NCBI GenBank assembly: GCA_963942565.1
Contig: OZ012699.1
Span: 852,643 to 916,642 of the forward strand
Length of the DNA: 64,000 bases
Source of the DNA: Maea johnstoni
Taxonomy: Eukaryota > Annelida > Polychaeta > Spionida > Magelonidae
Direction of reading: 5' to 3'
The translations under genes and the position numbers were made by a program. Shown in pieces: positions 53,757 through 64,000 of this stretch (within the stretch, counting starts at the first letter, position 1; each line of letters begins with the position of its first letter). A model generated the notes under the pieces. The model did not search any database. It was not told the origin of the DNA and worked only from the letters and a program-made list of their open reading frames with translations.

Positions 53757-54239
53757 GCCAATCCGGGGGAGAGGGGGTGCACTTTGGTATTTAGGGGGGC
53801 CACACCCACGTTATGTATTTTGCAGAAGAAGGGGTGTTTTTTTAGACCTCCTGAAGATTTTATAAAAGAAGGGTACTTTTTTGTACCCAGGTACGAAGTA
53901 TGGGGAGCGAAAATCCCCTTACGAAATATCCGTGGCTCTGACGCCGACTCACTCCCGAAGTGACTGGGCTTCGGGTCAGCTGCCGCTAAACAGGCAGAGG
54001 ATTATAAAATCTAAAGATAAAATTCTTGTTGCCGTTCATCCAATGTCAGTGTTTTGATAAAAGAAGGGGTGTTTTTTACTGGAAAAAGTCAGCGTTTTTT
54101 TTTTAAATAAGGATTTTAGATAAGCTTTTTTTAGCCATAAATCACTGCTTTAGGGGTATTTTTAAATTTTGATAACAAGCGTATGTACCCCCCCCCCCCC
54201 AGATACCAAAGTGACCCACCCCCTCCCCGGGGGTTCCAA
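53757..54239. mobile_element. 483-bp element with G-rich inverted ends
   Basis: The left end ccaatccgggggagaggggg, then cactttggtat..ggggg; the right end is its inverse (cccccagataccaaagtg, acccaccccctccccggggg ttcc). Arms are about 45 bp. The interior has two gaagaaggggtg-type repeats. No coding sequence. Confidence 0.75.
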
Positions 54240-54912
54240 CTGAAACCATGTGTGTTAATGATACATATATCTAGTATCAGTGAATCTGTATTCCACAAGA
54301 CAAGGCCGAGTGGGATACAGATTACTTCAAGTGGATAGTAGGTCAAACCACACCTTTTAACAGGGCGTAACAAATTTATCACCTGCTGTCTCACGGTACA
54401 AAAATATATCACGTGAACGTTATGAATAAGATTTATTACTCAGATTGCTGGCAGAAAGGTGATATCCAATATGGTGATGCGCTGAGGGGTGATATCAAAT
54501 TTCACAGGTTTGCTGAGAAGTGATATCAAATACCGTGGAGCGATGGGGGTTGGTATCGAATTCAAGAGGCTTCGATGTTAAATCTACATAGTGTAAAGGG
54601 CTGCATAACTGACACCTCTCGACCAATCAGCACCGAGCAGGTGATGATACATAGTATACAAAATCAAATCTAAAAACTGTTATATTGATAATGTTCTGTG
54701 TTGTTGAGGTGTGTATGTTTCTCCTGACATATCGTTTCATGTATACCTGTGTACAGTCTATGGTTCATTCAATATGAATACATGCATGCACAAGGTATAC
54801 CTCTAGTTGCAACAGCCTCCCTGTATATCTAGTATCTTAGATAAATATAAACGAGTGGATATGAACCCAGCCAGTTAACCTGAACATGCAGGCTGAAATG
54901 AATACCCCGAAA
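54240..54912. other. Mostly unrecognised
   Basis: A short direct repeat, gaggggtgatatcaaatt / gagaagtgatatcaaata / ggttggtatcgaatt, lies at 54485-54565. No gene seen. Confidence 0.4.
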
Positions 54913-55095
54913 GTTGTGTTCTGCGAATGTTGGTGCGTACGTTTTACTGTATTGTAAACGATACTACAGCCCTCATTGGTCTCTGTCTCCTAATGACGTC
55001 ACCCTTAGGCCAGATTCGAGACCCCTGGCATGGCCAGTTATTCGCTATTATAGCTCATATAGTAATTGGTCTCTCGCTACGTATCCATTCTTTTA
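54913..55095. repeat. Dispersed repeat R2, copy 2
   Basis: It matches 23180-23355: ttggtctctgtctcctaatg, attcgagacccctgg, aattggtctctcgctac, atccattcttttatgcatct. Confidence 0.7.
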
Positions 55096-56106
55096 TGCAT
55101 CTCAGCTAGTATTGATTTCCCTGTGATAAGGACCCCCTGCCACGTGGCTTTATAACAGGATAAAATAATATAACGTGTAAAGAGTATTTACAAAGTCGTT
55201 GTGAGATCGCATAAGTTAATGAGCAAGTTGAGTATAGGTTAAGTGAATAAAACATCAAAGAAAGAGAAATGGTATTGTCAATGATATGAAAACTGTTCCC
55301 AAAGCTTGAGTACAGGTAAGATGAGTACACCATCCAAAAAGAAAAATCGCAATGACTTTGATTCGAAAAACATTTGCAAAACCTTGAAACATCAAACTTC
55401 ACCTTTTGAGATTATTCAAAAAGATCATCTTGCAGAGTTTTCCAATTTTTAATATCAATGGTCATTTGGATGTATAGAAGACGCACAGAAAGGATAATTG
55501 CTTTCGTTTTTGAGATAAGGTGTTTGGTTTGTTATCAAACTCTTATTAGAAATAGGAGTTATTGATATATTTTCTCAAATTCTAATAAGATTTGGCTATA
55601 TAGTAGGTCGCAGGGTGGCAAATACATGGAAGTGAGTTTTAACCCTCAGACCTTACAAGACTTTTGTAATATGTAGCTTGCATTAAAGGCAAATACTGAC
55701 TGGAAAAAAACTTTAAATCGAGTGAGTTATTTAGTTTTTTTTCGACATGTCAAAGAAGAATTTTCAATATTAATAATTAACCCGACAAACTTTATCCTAT
55801 CCCATCTTATTATTCTATTACTCTACACACGTGCATTAATGGCATTGGTACCTTTTGCATTGGCCCATGTGAATACACTCGCTCCTCCCAGTCTCGCGAG
55901 ATTTGGGCGAGACAATAAAATTGGACTCACTCTAATGGAGGCCAGGCAACCCCCATAATGAGACCGCCACTTCAAAGGAGAAGTGGGCCCTAGGAGTCTG
56001 TGTTTCTACCTTGAGAGATATTAACCCTTTTACGCTTAATGCTCCCTTTAGAACCATTGTGTGCAACCCAATCTTGCATTATGTGAGCATGTTTTTGTAT
56101 GTTTTA
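55096..56106. other. Nothing recognised
   Basis: AT-rich sequence with no exon or assigned repeat. Confidence 0.4.
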
Positions 56107-56281
56107 CAGGTGAACTTGGATATGACGGACCACTGTACGACGGATTTTTGCATATGACGGACAATATGCTTGGTCCCAGTCCGATGCATATCAAGTATTT
56201 GTCATATGTATATGACGGATTTTGCATATGGCGGACGAATTATCCTGGTTCCATTGAGTTCGTCATATCCAAGTTCACCTG
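56107..56281. mobile_element. 175-bp MITE-4, pogo/mariner-like
   Basis: The ends CAGGTGAACTTGGATATGAC match in inverted order, flanked by TA. The interior repeats atatgacggac-type motifs. It is the same length and architecture as MITE-3 at 25200-25374 but of unrelated sequence. Confidence 0.88.
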
Positions 56282-56289
56282 TATTATAT

Positions 56290-56349
56290 GTTCCAGTAAA
56301 AGTATGATTTTATTCCAAAGATATAGTCAATAAAGTACTACTGTTACTG

Positions 56350-56404
<55 letters not shown>
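56290..56404 (+). mobile_element. LINE 3' end followed by (CTA)n
   Basis: ttccaaagatatagtcaataaag is followed at once by tactactgttactgc and then (TAC)n to 56404. It shows the CAATAAA tail joined to a trinucleotide repeat. Confidence 0.6.
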
Positions 56405-56405
<1 letters not shown>

Positions 56406-56987
56406 GTCTTTAAGAAATTCTACTGATGATAGATGAAAAATCAGGGCACTTTTAGCAGATGAGTAAGATGAAAATTTATTGGCAGGATTTTCAGTTCTAT
56501 TTTGCATTCAAATGTGTTCATACAAACCAGTTTGAATACTAAGATACACACGTGTGTTAGGCGTTTTTGTCGCTGCTGTCCGGAGAGGGTTAAGCTATGG
56601 GATTGCTTTCAGTGCATGCATCAGAAGGGGCGGTTTGAATTAATTTATCACCAGCCCCCTAATGTAATGACTAGCATTCGTGTTTGATCAACGACAATAG
56701 TAAATCTTGTTTTCCAATGGAAAATAAATCACGGTGGTATCGTGAGTGCTGCATGATGTCTTCTAATCATTCTAGAAGGCACGATACACTGTGTTCATGA
56801 ATTAGGTCTGTTATTAGTGATATTGCATCCATGAGACTTAATACACTCTCAACACTGATAGATATAGCAATGAATCACAGCAAATAAGTAGCCTTGTGAC
56901 GTTAGATATAGGTCATAGCTACTAATATGGTTACCCTGGTAGTGTGGAATCGGTAGAGTAAACCATAAGAAATGTCATTGTTGGACT
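56405..56987. other. Nothing recognised
   Basis: No gene or assigned repeat. Confidence 0.4.
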
Positions 56988-57352
56988 TTATTTCAATTTG
57001 CTTGGAATGACCCCTTAACACTGGAGCATACATAAGTGTTATTACTGTAATTATGCATAGAGTCATAAAATGAAATAAATGAAGTTTTATGTAATAGAAT
57101 TATAGGATGATTTTTTCAATTTGCTTGGACTGACCTTATAACATTGGAGCACACATAAGTTTTATTACTGTACTTCTGCATAGAATCATAAAATAAAATT
57201 AATAAAATTGTACATAAAAGAATTATAGAATGATTTTTTAAATTTGCTTGGACTGACCTTAATACACTGGAGCATACATAAGTTTTATTACTGTACGTCT
57301 GCATAGAATCATAAAATGAAATTGATAAAGTTGTATGTAATAGAATTATTGA
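56988..57352. repeat. Tandem repeat, about 123-bp period, 3 units
   Basis: aatttgcttggactgacctta, acactggagcatacataag, ttttattactgta and tgcatagaatcataaaat recur at 56991, 57113 and 57237. Identity is high, roughly 85-90% by eye. Confidence 0.9.
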
Positions 57353-57499
57353 ATGTCCAAACTACACCACTTTTCAATGTTTGAGTGTTCCAATCAATAC
57401 TAGATGAGCAAGTGACTATATACGGCTATATCACGCTCTATGATAATTAAGTTGGACGCATCTGGATCCGTGTAATTCTTTATCGGCTCTTTTGTGGCT

Positions 57500-57616
57500 T
57501 GCTAATTTGTTCTACTTATTAAAGTTTATGCTTACCTTATATGTTTTAGTTTGCCTTTGAATTCATACTTTTTGTGATTTCTGTGTGTTTGCCTTTGTAG
57601 AACAAACTGTTGTCAA
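57500..57616 (+). mobile_element. LINE 3' end (older copy) before (TA)n
   Basis: gtttgcctttgtagaacaaactgttgtcaataaag matches the 3' end of the long LINE downstream and runs straight into the TA array. It marks an earlier insertion of the same or a related family in the same orientation. Confidence 0.7.
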
Positions 57617-57769
<153 letters not shown>

Positions 57770-57886
57770 ACGAGTAGCGCACCCGCAGCTGCGCAATCCA
57801 TCCAATCTGACCCCCGTACTACTGCCGATAGTAGCAAAAGCGTGAGCACATCAGTTCCGACACTCGTAGCCCCCTTACCCGTGACG

Positions 57887-59494
57887 ATGGCTACGCAGAC
57901 AGGTTGGGATTTGTGGGGATCTCCCGAATCGAACAACAGCTTCATGCTCACCTCCACCGTACGTAAATCCTCATGTGAATGTGGGCCTATTGTGAAGCAG
58001 TTGAAAGAGAGGTTGGATGTGCTCGAGAAACGCTGTGAAAATAATGACAGCCAGAGTAGAACCCGTATGAATATTGTCAGGCAAAAGCTGATGCAGTCCG
58101 AGGACGATCGCACCAAAATGAAGGCCACGATAGCCTCTCTGACCAAACAGATTGCGAATAACTCCGCAACAATGACTGAAATGAAAATCCAGAGGGAGGA
58201 AGGAAGGGGTTTCACCAGTGGTGAAATGCTAAGACGCCCCACAGGGCCACAACAACAAAGGCCAAGCGGGGCCAGTAATGGCGGCAGTGCCAAGCAGACA
58301 CCGAAACAGAGAGGTGGTACGAGTGCCCAATCGTCGCAGGGGCGCTCTACGGGATCCGACACTATGTCTGCAGATTTGAGGAATCTGCGACAAATTCCTC
58401 TCTTCCAATCGCCGACCGTACGGCGCTATGGGGGTACTGATGTGGTTCACGCTGGCACCACATCTGGGCCTGTGAGTAAAACAAATGGTCAGAACACTAA
58501 CCAGAGCAAGCAAGGGGGGCGTCAATCATCGTACCCGCAACCGTCAAAAGGTGGTGCTGTCGGCAATTCAGCCATGCCGACGACACGCGCACAGCAGCCA
58601 AAGCCTCCCCCCACTGCGAGGTATAGCAGTAATCCAGGTGGAGGACCTGGTAAGGGCCCGTTGCCAGCTCGGCAAGGGAGTACGCAACCCTTTGCGTCGG
58701 GGAGCGCTTCGAGATCCCAAAACACGACGAGAACCGTGAGCACGTCCGCTCCACCCACACCCTCTAGGCAAACGAGGGAGGCTGCATCCGATTCCTGGGC
58801 GGATGACCCGCTTTCTGATGCAGACATCATAGCGATCGCTGATGAGAGCGATAGAAATGTGGCGTCAGGATCAAACCCTGACGCGGCCTCCGGGGCCACC
58901 GAGTCTCGAATGAGCATCTTACGTGATGCAATTAATGAGTCTGTGCAAAAGGGCCTTAAACCCAAACCAGGTGGTGCTACTAATGCTCCTAGTGCGAGAT
59001 CGCCGATTCCCGGTGATAAGAGGAGGAGCGATGATCCCCCTGATCAAGACAACATTGACCCCGGCAATACGTCCTATGCGGAGGTCGCCGCAGATGGAGA
59101 CTGGTCTGATTGGGAGACCAAACGGAGGAGACGCAACTCTCCGAATAATCGTGTGCCTGACCTATACGGTGTTAGGCAAATCCCCCACAAGGACATTTTC
59201 GTCCGACATCTCAACTATTCCTCCTGCAGGAAGCCGGAGGATCTGGAACTTATTGTGAAGTTCCACTGTAGGAGGCGAAAGGTTGACATAATCTTCGCCA
59301 AAGCATTCGTCCAGAAAAATGACTTAAAGGAGGCTAACTGTAAGGTCTCCGTCAAGGAGTCCGACATCGATCTAGTCCTTAGTAAGGATTTTTGGCCAGA
59401 GTATGCTACAGCCAGGCTGTGGCTTACTAATGCTGATTTCGCGCAGATGAAAAATAGCGGCCGTGGTGGTGATGATGACTATTCCTATGACTGA
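57887..59494 (+). CDS. LINE ORF1 protein (nucleic-acid-binding type)
   Basis: The first ATG, at 57887, has a strong context (ACGATGG) and gives 535 residues; the same frame is open leftwards to the TA array, with GTG at 57842. Domains: a charged coiled-coil-like segment early on (IVKQLKERLDVLEKRCENN through TKQIANNSATMTEMK), a long Ser/Gly/Pro/Gln-rich disordered region, an acidic patch (SWADDPLSDADIIAIADESD), and a C-terminal folded part (DIFVRHLNYSSCRKPEDLEL to SKDFWPEYATARLWL). A final ..FWP.. block is often seen in ORF1 proteins of invertebrate LINEs (from memory). No zinc knuckle was seen. The expected role is RNA binding and ribonucleoprotein assembly. It ends TGA; the next ATG is two bases later. 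Confidence 0.85.
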   Translation: MATQTGWDLWGSPESNNSFMLTSTVRKSSCECGPIVKQLKERLDVLEKRCENNDSQSRTRMNIVRQKLMQSEDDRTKMKATIASLTKQIANNSATMTEMKIQREEGRGFTSGEMLRRPTGPQQQRPSGASNGGSAKQTPKQRGGTSAQSSQGRSTGSDTMSADLRNLRQIPLFQSPTVRRYGGTDVVHAGTTSGPVSKTNGQNTNQSKQGGRQSSYPQPSKGGAVGNSAMPTTRAQQPKPPPTARYSSNPGGGPGKGPLPARQGSTQPFASGSASRSQNTTRTVSTSAPPTPSRQTREAASDSWADDPLSDADIIAIADESDRNVASGSNPDAASGATESRMSILRDAINESVQKGLKPKPGGATNAPSARSPIPGDKRRSDDPPDQDNIDPGNTSYAEVAADGDWSDWETKRRRRNSPNNRVPDLYGVRQIPHKDIFVRHLNYSSCRKPEDLELIVKFHCRRRKVDIIFAKAFVQKNDLKEANCKVSVKESDIDLVLSKDFWPEYATARLWLTNADFAQMKNSGRGGDDDYSYD

Positions 59495-59496
59495 TT

Positions 59497-60144
59497 ATGG
59501 ACGTATTAGACCTACACATATATCAAAAACTATTCGGGTCTGAGGTGCTACGTGTGTTATGTTTTTTGCGTTCGACCAGTTTATGCTACATTTTGATCAT
59601 TAGCTTTACCTGTAACCGTACTGAATTGGCACCAGCTGTATTTGCTGTTATGTGGGAGATATTGGCAATAGGTTATATGTGCCTGCAATCTTGTCTATTG
59701 ATAAATTATCTATTGCTATATTTTTACCTGGTATTGTATGTGTGGCCCACTGTGTTTATCTCCGCTAGGTCAGTGGAACTCGCACCACACGCTAATGGTA
59801 CATCAATATTTTGGGTGGTGTGCAATGACCCGAGGCAGCCTCCTACGTCGCACCTGTGCAGTGGTGCGGGCGGTCTGTGGCGGCCTCTATTGTCAACTTG
59901 GGATAACTCCGAGTGCGTGTGTTGGTTGTTCGCTGCATGTGCTCAGGAGCTGTTTAGACTAGGGACTAGTCAGTCGGAGTGCAGCAGGTTGAGTGGATGT
60001 TGGGGTGCTCTAATCACTCTGCGTTATAGCAGTCTTAGACATGGTCTCAAGTCGTATGGTTGTTATGGTTCTCAATCAGAATTACATGCTTGGGTACTTT
60101 ATTGTATATATATATATTGTGTGTGCTGTCATGCTGTATGCTAA
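59497..60144 (+). CDS. Open frame between LINE ORF1 and ORF2
   Basis: 215 codons starting with an ATG two bases after the ORF1 stop and overlapping the start of ORF2 in another frame. The N-terminal half is strongly hydrophobic with two or three membrane-like stretches (VLRVLCFLRSTSLCYILIIS; CLLINYLLLYFYLVLYVWPT), and it is rich in Cys and Trp. No family recognised. It could be a real third product made by termination-reinitiation, or simply an unselected open stretch in the spacer. Confidence 0.35.
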   Translation: MDVLDLHIYQKLFGSEVLRVLCFLRSTSLCYILIISFTCNRTELAPAVFAVMWEILAIGYMCLQSCLLINYLLLYFYLVLYVWPTVFISARSVELAPHANGTSIFWVVCNDPRQPPTSHLCSGAGGLWRPLLSTWDNSECVCWLFAACAQELFRLGTSQSECSRLSGCWGALITLRYSSLRHGLKSYGCYGSQSELHAWVLYCIYIYCVCCHAVC

Positions 60145-63100
60145 TCCCATAGAGCAAATTAGTGGTTTCAGGGTAAAAACCTGGAACGTTAGGGGATACC
60201 TGTCTTCAATACCGTATCTCAGGCATTTACTAACTGATTGTGATATTCTCTGTATCAGCGAGCACTGGCTGCATGATAATCGACACTATATTTTAAATGA
60301 TATATCGGCAACTCACTATGTTCATGCTCGTTCTAGCCATGCCTCTTGTGCCAGCAATTTTGGGGCAGGCAGGGGGCAGGGGGGAGTGGCAATTTTTTGG
60401 AGAAAGGAGTTATCTGGTATTTCAGTAGTTTCTGAGATAATTCACGATCGGGTGTGTGCCATCAGACTACAGACTGGTAATGGACTGATTTTCTATATTT
60501 TCTCTGTGTATATGCCAGCGCAGGGATGTGACGATGAGTTAAGCTCATGTCTAGATGAGCTATCAGAAATATTGCTCTCGATGGGTGACAACTGTTTCTA
60601 TATTGTAGCCGGTGACTTTAATGGTGATATTGGCAACATCATGGGAGGTAGAAATGCCAGACCTGCAACTCGTCAAGGGAGAATCGTTGCCAACTTTTTC
60701 TTAAAACATGATCTGATAGCAAGCAACTCTCTGTTAGTCGCCACAGGCCCAATTGCCACTTTCGAATCTCATAATGCTAAAACCACATTAGATTATGTTG
60801 CAGTCTCATCGACTTTGGTTGATGCTATCAGCAGATGTTGGGTTAGTGACTGGCATGTGCTGAATACATCCGACCACCTACCAGTTAGTGTAAACTTCAG
60901 GATTGTTGATTTGTTGGTGAGTGCTACTGATGAGTTGCCCTCTGGTAGAATAAAATGGGAAAAGTTGACCCAAACCGACGTCGAGAGGAAATTTACCTTT
61001 AAGGTGGATCCTAGAGTTAGACAGATCTGTCGTAGTTTTGAGTCCTACACCTTAACCCCAACGGTGATTGATGAGAGCTTTTCTCAGCTAACTCATGTGT
61101 TAATGAATGTGGCTGATAGCTTACCACGCACGAAATTCAGAAAGAATCTCAAACCGTTCTGGAATGCTGATCTCAGTAACTTAAAAAGAGCTAAAGTTCA
61201 CGCCTATCACTTATGGGTCGAAGCTGGGAGACCCAGAACAGTGGACAACCCTCTCTTTAGTAACTATAAATCTACAAAGAAAGAGTTCATGACAACATTG
61301 AAGCTTTTATCCAAACAGTACGAGAATGATGAGATCTTGGAGGTGGTGCGTTTGGCCGAAGTAAACAGAAATTCTTTCTGGCGATTGCTACAAAAGTGTA
61401 GAAAGGGTACTAGTCACACTTCGATAGCAATCAAACGGGCTGATGGCAGGGTTGTCCATCAGGTAGAGGAAGTACTTGACGTTTGGCGTAACCATTTCGC
61501 AACCCTAGGTCAGAATAAAGATTCTCCCAATTTTGACGCCAACCATTTTAAGGTGGTGACTGATTTCGTTAAGGATTATAATCGCAGTAACATTAGTGAT
61601 GATACTTTCTTGCAAGAACCCTTCTCTGTCAAAGAAATACGTCTAGCAGTATCTTGTCTAAACTCAGGCAAATCACCGGGCTATGATCAGATCACGGCAG
61701 AACAGGTTAAGTATGCTGGAGATGAAACGCTCACTCTACTCTGCAGGTTGTTTAATGGTATTAGGCAACTTGAGTATATTCCCCGGTGTTTTAGGTACGG
61801 CGTCCAAGTGCCCCTTTTCAAGGGTAAAGATTTATGTAACCTCGATCCGAACAACTATAGGGGGATCACCCTCCTGTCCACTTACAACAAACTTTTTGAG
61901 ATCGTACTATGGAATAGATTGAAGAAATGGTGGGTGGACGAGGGGGTGATTTCTGACCTGCAGGGGGCCTGTAAAACAGGTCTATCGTGTATCCACTCTG
62001 CTTTTTCGCTACAGGAAGCTGTGGCCACGTCGTTGGAGGCTGGAAATAAATGTTTCGTGGCCTTCTACGACGTGTCCAAAGCTTTCGATAGTGTCTGGAT
62101 AGATGGTCTGTTTAGACAGGTTTTCAACTCAGGTATTACGGGGAAAACTTGGCGCCTCCTGTATAGGAGTTATCTTGATTTTCGATGCTGCGCAAAGATA
62201 CAGGGGCAATTTTCCGAGTGGTATGTCCTGGAGAGAGGGATTCATCAGGGCGGGTATATGTCACTTTTGAAGTACACCCTGTTTATCAACTCTCTCTTGG
62301 TGCAGCTTAAACTCTCTGGCCTATGTTGTAAAATCAATCGTACGCCGAGTACACCCGTGGGGTATGCCGATGATCTTGCTTCCGGTTGTATAAATGCCAA
62401 CAGGTTGAGGCAGGTGATGGACATAGTATACCAACACGGGTGTACTTGGCGCTACGAATTTAACGCCCGGAAGAGTGGGGTTCTGATCTTTGGTGATGAT
62501 ACCCCCCACAATCGTAATGCCGACCAAATGAGAGAGTTCAAACTTGGTGACGCTAGAGTCAGGGAGCGCCTTAACTATGATCATGTTGGGATAAGGACAT
62601 CTGTTATTCAGGATGATGTTTCGGGGGTGGCAGAAAGGATAGCGAAAGCTAGAACGACTTTTAATGCTGCGACAGGCCTGGGCATTAGAAGAAATGGCTT
62701 GACAATATACACGTGTAACATCATCTTTTGGTCCCTTGCTGTACCCACTGCCCTATATGGGTGCGAAATTTGGCGGTTGAATAAGAAAGCTATTGACCTA
62801 TTAGAATCCTTTCAACTGTATGCAGCAAAGAAAATTCAGCGCTTTTACTCCAAAGTTCCAAATGTTTGCTGCCTCTACGCTCTTGGTTGGATGAGGCTGG
62901 AGAGGTTTGTTCAGGTTAAAAAGATGCTTTTTATCCGATCAATTCTAGTTCTTGATGACCAAACATTGTCAAGAAAGATATTCTGCGAAAGGGCGAGTGT
63001 GTTGTTTGATAATGAGGGTCAAGATGCGGATGAAGTGGGCTTTAGCCTTGTAAGCGATCTTCTCAATACTGCGATTATCTTTAATCTCTGGAATGAAGTG

Positions 63101-63775
63101 AGGGGTATGGTTTTATATGGGCACCGCTACTCAAAACAGGTCTGGAAATGTAAAGTTTGGGACAGGGCCTGGAACCTGGAAGACGTATATTGGCGCTTGC
63201 AATTTAACGTATGTAGGAGCCTGGATATTATCAGCTTGTCTAGCCCTGACTGTAGGTATCTCACGTGGTGGTATCTTTCCGACAAATACCCCCAGGTTAT
63301 AAGATCATGTGAAGTGATGGCACGTCTGGTATGCCATGCAAGTTTACTGAAAACAGATGATGTGCGTCTTAAAAGACTCAATAGATCAGATAGAGTATGT
63401 AGTTTGTGTGATATGTATGAAGATGACAATGTAAAACATTTGGTAATGCAGTGTCCTATACTACAAACCGACAGGACTGCTATGTTTCGCGAAGTTAATG
63501 AGATTGAGGTAAGGAGTGGCAGAGATATCTTGAGTAACTCAGTGAATACCCTTGGTGTCCTTCTTGGAAGATCTGTCGACAATATACCACAAGAGTTGAT
63601 GGACGAGGTATGGTTGTTAGCTGCAAAGCATATTGGAAAAATGTACTACCGTTGCCTTTTTAAGGAAAGGTATTGGTTAAACAGTAGAAGGCGGTTAATC
63701 TATGGTGACCACTTCGGTTATGACCCCTTCTATTTCCCCGGCATACGCAACAAGCCAGATCCCTCACATGTTTAG
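60041..63775 (+). CDS. LINE ORF2: endonuclease and reverse transcriptase
   Basis: 1244 codons from the ATG at 60041; the first domain begins at about residue 43, so a later Met is possible. APE endonuclease: TWNVRG (47-52), SEHWL (E74), GRGQGGVAIFW, VAGDFNGD (189-196), TTLDYV (248-253), SDHLPV (277-282), all catalytic motifs present. Reverse transcriptase: KSPGYDQITAEQVKY (about 545), PNNYRGITLLST, FYDVSKAFDSVW (motif A), GIHQGGYMSL (motif B, unusual where most have GCPLSP), GYADDLASG (motif C, about 774). Near the C terminus, CSLCDMYEDDNVKHLVMQC is a CCHC zinc-binding motif. It nicks target DNA and copies the RNA in place. No RNase H domain was recognised. Confidence 0.95.
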   Translation: MVSSRMVVMVLNQNYMLGYFIVYIYIVCAVMLYANPIEQISGFRVKTWNVRGYLSSIPYLRHLLTDCDILCISEHWLHDNRHYILNDISATHYVHARSSHASCASNFGAGRGQGGVAIFWRKELSGISVVSEIIHDRVCAIRLQTGNGLIFYIFSVYMPAQGCDDELSSCLDELSEILLSMGDNCFYIVAGDFNGDIGNIMGGRNARPATRQGRIVANFFLKHDLIASNSLLVATGPIATFESHNAKTTLDYVAVSSTLVDAISRCWVSDWHVLNTSDHLPVSVNFRIVDLLVSATDELPSGRIKWEKLTQTDVERKFTFKVDPRVRQICRSFESYTLTPTVIDESFSQLTHVLMNVADSLPRTKFRKNLKPFWNADLSNLKRAKVHAYHLWVEAGRPRTVDNPLFSNYKSTKKEFMTTLKLLSKQYENDEILEVVRLAEVNRNSFWRLLQKCRKGTSHTSIAIKRADGRVVHQVEEVLDVWRNHFATLGQNKDSPNFDANHFKVVTDFVKDYNRSNISDDTFLQEPFSVKEIRLAVSCLNSGKSPGYDQITAEQVKYAGDETLTLLCRLFNGIRQLEYIPRCFRYGVQVPLFKGKDLCNLDPNNYRGITLLSTYNKLFEIVLWNRLKKWWVDEGVISDLQGACKTGLSCIHSAFSLQEAVATSLEAGNKCFVAFYDVSKAFDSVWIDGLFRQVFNSGITGKTWRLLYRSYLDFRCCAKIQGQFSEWYVLERGIHQGGYMSLLKYTLFINSLLVQLKLSGLCCKINRTPSTPVGYADDLASGCINANRLRQVMDIVYQHGCTWRYEFNARKSGVLIFGDDTPHNRNADQMREFKLGDARVRERLNYDHVGIRTSVIQDDVSGVAERIAKARTTFNAATGLGIRRNGLTIYTCNIIFWSLAVPTALYGCEIWRLNKKAIDLLESFQLYAAKKIQRFYSKVPNVCCLYALGWMRLERFVQVKKMLFIRSILVLDDQTLSRKIFCERASVLFDNEGQDADEVGFSLVSDLLNTAIIFNLWNEVRGMVLYGHRYSKQVWKCKVWDRAWNLEDVYWRLQFNVCRSLDIISLSSPDCRYLTWWYLSDKYPQVIRSCEVMARLVCHASLLKTDDVRLKRLNRSDRVCSLCDMYEDDNVKHLVMQCPILQTDRTAMFREVNEIEVRSGRDILSNSVNTLGVLLGRSVDNIPQELMDEVWLLAAKHIGKMYYRCLFKERYWLNSRRRLIYGDHFGYDPFYFPGIRNKPDPSHV

Positions 63776-63990
63776 TTACTAAGGCTTATGGTATCCGTCC
63801 AGCACCTAAGCTCTATAAGTTATAATTCTTGTGTTAAAAATTTAATGGTATATTTATAGTACTTCTTTTCATGAAGTGTGATCTTCGATGTAATTATTGT
63901 AATCTCAGCCCCGAAAAGCGAGCTTATCTCCTTATATTTTTGTATGTTTACTATATACCTTTGTAGTTTTTACTACAGTCAATAAAGAAT
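63776..63990 (+). other. LINE 3' UTR and end
   Basis: About 210 bases after the ORF2 stop. The last part, acctttgtagtttttactac agtcaataaag, recurs at 41470-41560 and 57580-57616 and in weaker form elsewhere, so it is probably the sequence recognised by the reverse transcriptase. AATAAA here may also serve as a polyadenylation signal. It continues into (AT)n to the window end. Confidence 0.8.
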
Positions 63991-64000
63991 ATATATATAT

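Noticed and set aside
57842-57886. ORF1 start at 57842
   Set aside because: The codon there is GTG; the first ATG in frame is at 57887 and has a strong context.
60041-63775. Group II intron or bacterial reverse transcriptase
   Set aside because: The APE endonuclease, LINE-type motif order, C-terminal CCHC and animal gene context fit a LINE.

Overview
The window is nuclear DNA of an animal, most likely a marine invertebrate. This rests on a multi-exon GT-AG gene for xanthine dehydrogenase, a dense load of LINE, tRNA-derived SINE and MITE copies, very long (TA)n arrays, and a 200-base assembly gap at 20344-20543. The phylum cannot be told from the sequence alone. No bacterial, phage or CRISPR content was seen.

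Layout. (1) 810-13281, minus strand: ten exons of xanthine dehydrogenase (xdh), from the start codon through both 2Fe-2S domains into the FAD domain; the rest of the gene lies left of the window. Its introns hold a 2.5 kb palindrome (8251-10760), a 1.0 kb CACTA-like element (5773-6780), SINEs, MITEs and a partial tandem copy of one of its own exons (3266-3500). (2) 13.3-19.3 kb: transposon debris, including a 1.6 kb element with terminal inverted repeats and AT-rich tandem repeats. (3) 19308-22567, plus strand: four exons of a gene that may be tectonic-like; it is interrupted by the assembly gap and its continuation is unclear. (4) 22.6-57.6 kb: almost entirely repeats. This part holds MITEs with TA, TTAA and TTA target sites, three SINE families, LINE 3' ends, and a 2.4 kb tandem array built from a SINE head. 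It also has two 141-bp hairpins, several minisatellites and a possible hypothetical gene at 51.5-53.4 kb. (5) 57768-63990, plus strand: a nearly complete APE-type non-LTR retrotransposon (LINE) with long intact reading frames, sitting in (TA)n and placed head-to-tail behind the 3' end of an older copy.

The transposons record their own mechanisms. Interrupted repeats give empty sites, showing a TA duplication for the commonest MITE and a 3-bp ATT duplication for the CACTA-like element. A Harbinger-like element with TTA ends interrupts a LINE fragment. LINE 3' ends finishing in CAATAAA are followed by different simple repeats (TA, CTA, CATA), which links the LINE family to the microsatellites that fill the window.

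The best candidates for something undescribed are the microsatellite-associated LINE with an extra open frame between ORF1 and ORF2, the palindromic element built of hairpin subrepeats and trinucleotide arrays, and the SINE-head satellite.
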